Shown here: piece by piece, positions 36,901 to 42,900 of the stretch
Numbering within the stretch: the stretch's first letter is position 1
How the letters are laid out: every line of letters starts with the position of its first letter
Assembly: GCF_036588685.1 (NCBI RefSeq)
Contig: NC_086383.1
Location: 34,108,171 to 34,172,170 of the forward strand
Direction: 5' to 3'
Length of the DNA: 64,000 bases
DNA from: Mytilus trossulus
Lineage: Eukaryota; Mollusca; Bivalvia; Mytilida; Mytilidae
Program-made: the position numbers and the translations under genes
Notes under the pieces: generated by a model
Database searches by the model: none
Told to the model about the DNA's origin: nothing
Seen by the model: only the letters and a program-made list of their open reading frames with translations

Positions 36901-39900
36901 CGCAATCATAGGTTTGAACGTAGTTTTCAATTTAGACTCGTTGATATTTTTTGTTTGGGCATGTATCATATTTTCCCTCCGGTTTATATGATCCGTTCAT
37001 CCTATATTGTCTCTTAAAATTCAAGAGTCAATCTTAAATTGAGAGTAAATTATATGGCCTTCCAAATACCGTTTCGATGCCTAACATCACTGAAGAGACA
37101 TATATTGTCGAACTCTAGATCTGGTGTACTAAAGAAATATTGACACCGAATGTTTGTGGCACAACATCGTAGCCACTAGTTAACAAAAATATTTTTTCTG
37201 TGACGTATTAAATTTATATTCAGATGCATTTTGTTACATCTTATGATCAATTTTATTTGGCAATCGTCAATGGCAGTCAGCATGGTTAAAGAACATCAGT
37301 TGTTCGACCTGTTAGTCAAATGCGTTTTGTTTAAATATACTTTTTCACGTTTTTGGTCTTTTGGAAAATGTTGTTTGTGCTGTTTTTAGATCCTTCTACA
37401 ACGAAATTTGTTTGACATGCACACGTATAAAAATTGCGGTTTTTATCCAACGCAATCATAGGTTTGAACGTAGTTTTCAATTTAGACTCGTATATATATA
37501 TATATGTCTACAGTGAACAAACATAATACCTCATGGTATAGTTCATTTGCGTTTTACCGAACAATTGATACTCTCTGTTAGCATCCATTACGCCATGTGC
37601 AAACGCCTTTTACATTATGTTCAAACACCTAATACATTATATGCAAACATTTATAACGTTATGTTCAAACAACTTATACCTTCCTCTTTTATCTTCCGTC
37701 CCTCTTTTATACGTTTTGTGCAAACATCGTTTACGTTATGTATAACACCTTTTTCATTACGTGCAAACACCTATTACGTTATGTGCAAATACCTATTACA
37801 TGTTGTGCAAACACCTATTACGTTATGTGCAAATACCTATTACATTTTGTGCAAAAAACCTGTTACGTTATGTGCAAATACCTATAACATGTTGAACAAA
37901 CATCTATTACGTTATGCGCAAACATATCAATCATTAATTCGTGTTTATTTGCTGTGGTAATCTGCAATATGCACGATTTGTTTTTCCAAAAAATGGTCGT
38001 TATACAATGTTTACAAAAATGCATTATATAAATTTTATAACTTTTGTAAATCTAGGCAAACCCAAAGAAAGACACATCTCAAGAATCATGTCTGTATATT
38101 TGTACACTCTTAAAGTAGGACAACATAATTTCCCCTTAAAACTTAATATTCAAATAGCAATTTTATATCAATCAATATCTAGAAATACCATATTTCCAAT
38201 ATTAAATCAACAACATGATGCAAACATACTACCTTAAATAAGGATACAGCGAAGCAGTCCGCAGTTTTTTTCAAAGCTCAAACTTGTAATTTCTTAATTT
38301 TCAAAGTGTATATCACTGATCCTTTTTTTTTAATCTGTGTCAAAAAAGTGTTTACGATGTTTGCACAAAACGTATATTTGTTTCAACATAACGTTATACG
38401 TGTTTGCACATAATGTATTAGGTTTTTGAACATAATGTATAAGACATTTGCACATGGCGTAATGAATGATGAGAGTATCAATTTTTCGGCAAAACGCATA
38501 TGAACTATACCATGATGTTTTTTTGTTTTTCGCTGGAGATTTATATGTATAAACACAACATACAGCCGTTAAACTATAACATAATGAGGTTTCCATAGAA
38601 CAAAGATGTATCAAACAAAACGTTTAAAACATCCGGCATAGCAATCACATTTGTGCCAGGACGCAATTATTACCAGACATACTAAGAGGTAGAATAGACA
38701 CAGCATAGAGAAAATATTAGGTAATGTAAAGGTGATTGATCATAAAACTTGGAGGTATTCTCATAATATATAGTAGTTAAAGCATGATGTAATGCCTATT
38801 GCACACAACAAAGTTTAGCAATGACATATCATTCATTTTTTTGACCAAATAATTAATTCTTTTGATATAACAAAGACATGCAGTGTCAGGAAAGAAAGGC
38901 TCTTGTACATGCCATAAAGAAGAAATGACAGAATGTCAAGGCAAAGCAACAATACACATTAAATATTTACACTATAAGACAGTTTCGGCGGTACATAGAA
39001 TTTTATTAACACAATATCCGTATTGATAAACAATAAATAAAAAAACGATACTAGTAAACTATAGGTATGTTTATGTATTCTTTTAAGATTGCATTGTTAA
39101 TTTTCGAAAATGATAGTATATATATATATATATATATAAACGAGTCTAAATTGAAAACTACGTTCAAACCTATGACTGCGTTGGATAAAAACCGCAATTT
39201 TTATACGTGTGCATGTCAAACAAATTTCGTTGTAGAAGGGTCTAAAAACAGCACAAACAACATTTTCCAAAAGACCAAAAGAGTGAAAAAGTATATTTAA
39301 ACAAAACGCATTTGACTAACAGGTCGAACAACTGATGTTCTTTAACCCTGCTGACTGCCATTGGCGATTGCCAAATAAAATTGATCACAGGTTGTAACAA
39401 AATGGATCTTATTATAAATTTAATACGTCACAGAAAAAAAAATTGTTAACTTGTGGACAGGATGTTGTGCCACAAACATTCGGTGTCAATATTTCTTTAG
39501 TACACCATCTCCGGATTTCGACAATAAATGTCTCTTCAGTGATGTTAGGGATCGAAACGGTATTTGGAAGGCCATATTAAAAGCACCCTCATTTTTAGAG
39601 AAAGTACCCTCATTTTTAGATTAACTCTTGAATTTTAAGAGTCAATATATAGGATGAACGGATCATATAAACCGGAGGGAAAATATGATACATGCCCAAA
39701 CAAAAAATATAAACGAGTCTAAATTGAAAACTACGTTCAAACCTATGACTGCGTTGGATATATATATATATATATAAACGCCTAAAAAAGAGTACACAAC
39801 AACTCCAAATACAATTAAAGGTAACTATAAATGTAATTACTTATAAATATTTCGGATAACATATATCCTTCGTCAGTCAGATTCTGATGTTAAATGAATC

Positions 39901-42900
39901 ATCTTTAAGTCTTCTTAGATTAAACTTTTACTAAATCTTGAAATTCATACAATAAAAAAGTCAAACCGAACATCAGTGAAGACGCTTGTACCATTCTTAA
40001 AAATTGTTAAACATGAAATGTCTCTTCAGTGATGTTAGGGATCGAAACGGTATTTGGAAGGCCATATTAAAAGCACCCTCATTTTTAGAGAAAGTACCCT
40101 CATTTTTAGATTAACTCTTGAATTTTAAGAGTCAATATATAGGATGAACGGATCATATAAACCGGAGGGAAAATATGATACATGCCCAAACAAAAAATAT
40201 AAACGAGTCTAAATTGAAAACTACTTTCAAACCTATGACTGCGTTGGATATATTTATATATATATAAACGCCTAAAAAAGAGTACACAACAACTCCAAAT
40301 ACAATTAAAGGTAACTATAAATGTAATTATTTATAAATATTTCGGATAACAGATATCCTTCGTCAGTCAGATTCTGATGTTAAATGAATCATCTTTAAGT
40401 CTTCTTAGATTAAACTTTTACTAAATCTTGAAATTCATACAATAAAAAAGTCAAACCGAACATCAGTGAAGACGCTTGTACCATTCTTAAAAATTGTTAA
40501 ACATGACATATGTTATATGGCTTATTACGACAGAGAGCTCACATATATGCTTTAAATACAAATAATTATAATATGCTATTTGAACTAGCACAATTCTAAA
40601 ACTTTCTCGGGAACGACAATAATGATGGTATAACATGTATAAGCATGATAACGTCTGTAAAATTACCAAAAAGACAGCACTGAACGATCTTAATATTTGA
40701 AATTGAGAGTAAAGTAGCTACAACAGAGTCTGATTATTTAAACATCGCGAACAAACGGCCGTTAAAATGTAATAATATTTTTTGACTAAGTATAACTAGA
40801 AGAACGTGGCTAGGTACCTATACATTTCACAAAAAATTAAGCAATTTAAATTGGTATCTTCAACAAATGTATTTGATAAATGAAAAAGGTTAAGAAAAAG
40901 AAACAGAGACTGTAATAATAAGTAATATAACCTGAATGTGAAGCACTACACGGAGTCGAACTACATCTTTTAATGTATGCCATTTGGTGCCAAAGTTGTT
41001 AATTTTCTTATCCAAAATCTTTCCCGAGCAAGTCTATCCTCCTTAGACCAAGCAGAGTGGTGGTCAATGATTTTAATGGTCAGTCGATTGAGATCTGCCT
41101 TAGTGTGGCCAGGGGATCTCAAATGTCGACTGAGAGGGAGGTCTGGCTTGCATTGGTAGTCGCTACGATGACCGTTCATTCGTTTGTGAAACGGCTGTTC
41201 TGACTCGCCAACATACTGTTTACCACATTTACACTGTAAGAGATACACAACATTTGAAGTCTTGCAATTAACATTGCAAAATATGATGTATTCTGTGCCA
41301 GTGGAGTGACTGTTAAAAGTCTGGGTTTCCAGTATTTGTTTGCAAGTCAGACATCGTTTGTTTCCGCAACCCTTACAATATACCATCGACGAAGAGCCTG
41401 CTTGAGAGGATAAATCAGCTCTCACCAGCAAGTCTTTAAGGCTTTTGGGCCTACGGAAAGCCAGTATATAGATTTATATATATATCTATATACAACTCGT
41501 CTAAACATCAACCATACAATGTTAGATCTGTAAATTTGCTTTCGCAAATTTTTTGTTCTTCCCTCGCTGGGATTCGAACCCATGCTACTGAGATATCGTG
41601 ACACCAAATCGCCTGCACTGCAGCCGTCCTGCTAGACCACACGACCACCTGGGCTTCACAAAAATAAAGCTTTCGGTGGCCGTGTGTTACCTTTCCTCGT
41701 CAGTTTTAATCTAGCGTCGTACTACAGTACATGATATATAAGGCATGGAGATGTTATTGTTACAGATCAGCTCAATTATTTATAGTAAAGGATCCTACAA
41801 ATTAATGTAAGATACAGTCACAGAAAATGATTATATTTATAAGTACGTCTGAGTCAGTGACAACTCTACAACAGATGTATCCATCGGATCACCATCAATG
41901 ATGGTGATACATGGCTGTGTACATTATTCATATACAACTCGTCTAAACATCAACCCAACAATGTTAGATCTGTAAATTTGCTTTCGCATATAAACGAGTC
42001 TAAATTGAAAACTACGTTCAAACATATGATTGCGTTGGATAAAAACCGTAATTTTTATACGTGTGCATGTAAAACAAATTTCGTTGTAGAAGGGTCTAAT
42101 TACAGCACAAACAACATTTTCCAAAAGACCAAAAAGTGAAGAAGTATATTTAAAAAAACCGCATTTGACTAACAATTCGAACAACTGATGTTCTTTAACC
42201 CTGCTGACTGCCATTGGCGATTGCCAAATAAAATTGATTACAAGATGTAACAAAATAGGTCTTAATACAAATTTAATACTAAACATAAACCAAAAAACTT
42301 GTGGCCAAGATGTTATGCAGCAAACATAAGGTGTCATTATTTTTTTAGTACACCAGATCCGGATTTCGACAATAAATGTCTCTTCAGTGATGTTAGGGAT
42401 CGAAACGGTATTTGGAAGGCCATATAAAATGTACCCTCATTTTAAGATAGACTCTTGAATTTTAAGAGTCAATATAGGATGAACGGATCATGTAAACTGG
42501 AGGGAAAATATGATACAAGCCCAAACGAAAAAATATAAACGAGTCTTAATTGAAAACTTCTATGATTGCGTTGGATAAAAACCGCAATTTTTATACGTGT
42601 GCATGTAAAACAAATTTCGTTGTAAAAGGGTCTAAAAACTGCACAAACAACATTTTCAAAAACACAAAAAAAAGTGAAGAAGTATATTTAAACAAAACGC
42701 ATTTGACTAACAGGTCGAACAACTGATGTTCTTTAACCCTGCTGACTGCCATTGGCGATTGCCAAATAAAATTGATCACAAGATGTAACAAAATAGATCT
42801 TAATACAAATTCAATACTAAACATAAACCAAAAAACTTATGGCCAAGATGTTATGCCACAAACATAAGGTCTCATTATTTTTTTAGTACACCAGATCTGG

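Larger units (their letters stand above)
36452..37505 (+). mobile_element. Two hammerhead repeat units of about 550 bp (sense to gene copy 2)
   Basis: The word TCTCTTAAAATTCAAGAGTCA starts equivalent positions at 36460 and 37010, a period of 550. The units are the reverse complement of the array at 41988-44697. The second is cut short and ends in a (TA)n run at 37490-37506. Inserted in the left arm of a large inverted repeat. Confidence 0.75.
36022..38975. repeat. Large inverted repeat, left arm split by hammerhead units
   Basis: The left arm is 36022-36451 plus 37506-37725. The right arm is about 38335-38975, inverted. Matching landmarks include GCGTCCTGTCACAAATGTGA against TGCCAGGACGCAATTATTAC and its neighbours, and CATGGTATAGTTCAT inverted near 38500. 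The right arm lacks the 1.05-kb insert that splits the left arm, so it records the unoccupied site. The spacer is 37726-38334. Confidence 0.7.

Noticed and set aside
37547..37960. 137-codon open frame on the plus strand
   Set aside because: It is produced by a 22-bp minisatellite without stops in one frame. The peptide is a repeat of CANTYY-like units and has no splice or start context.
41565..41660. A tRNA gene on the minus strand
   Set aside because: A and B boxes are perfect, but no acceptor or anticodon stem folds, and the tail is a dispersed repeat. It is a SINE.
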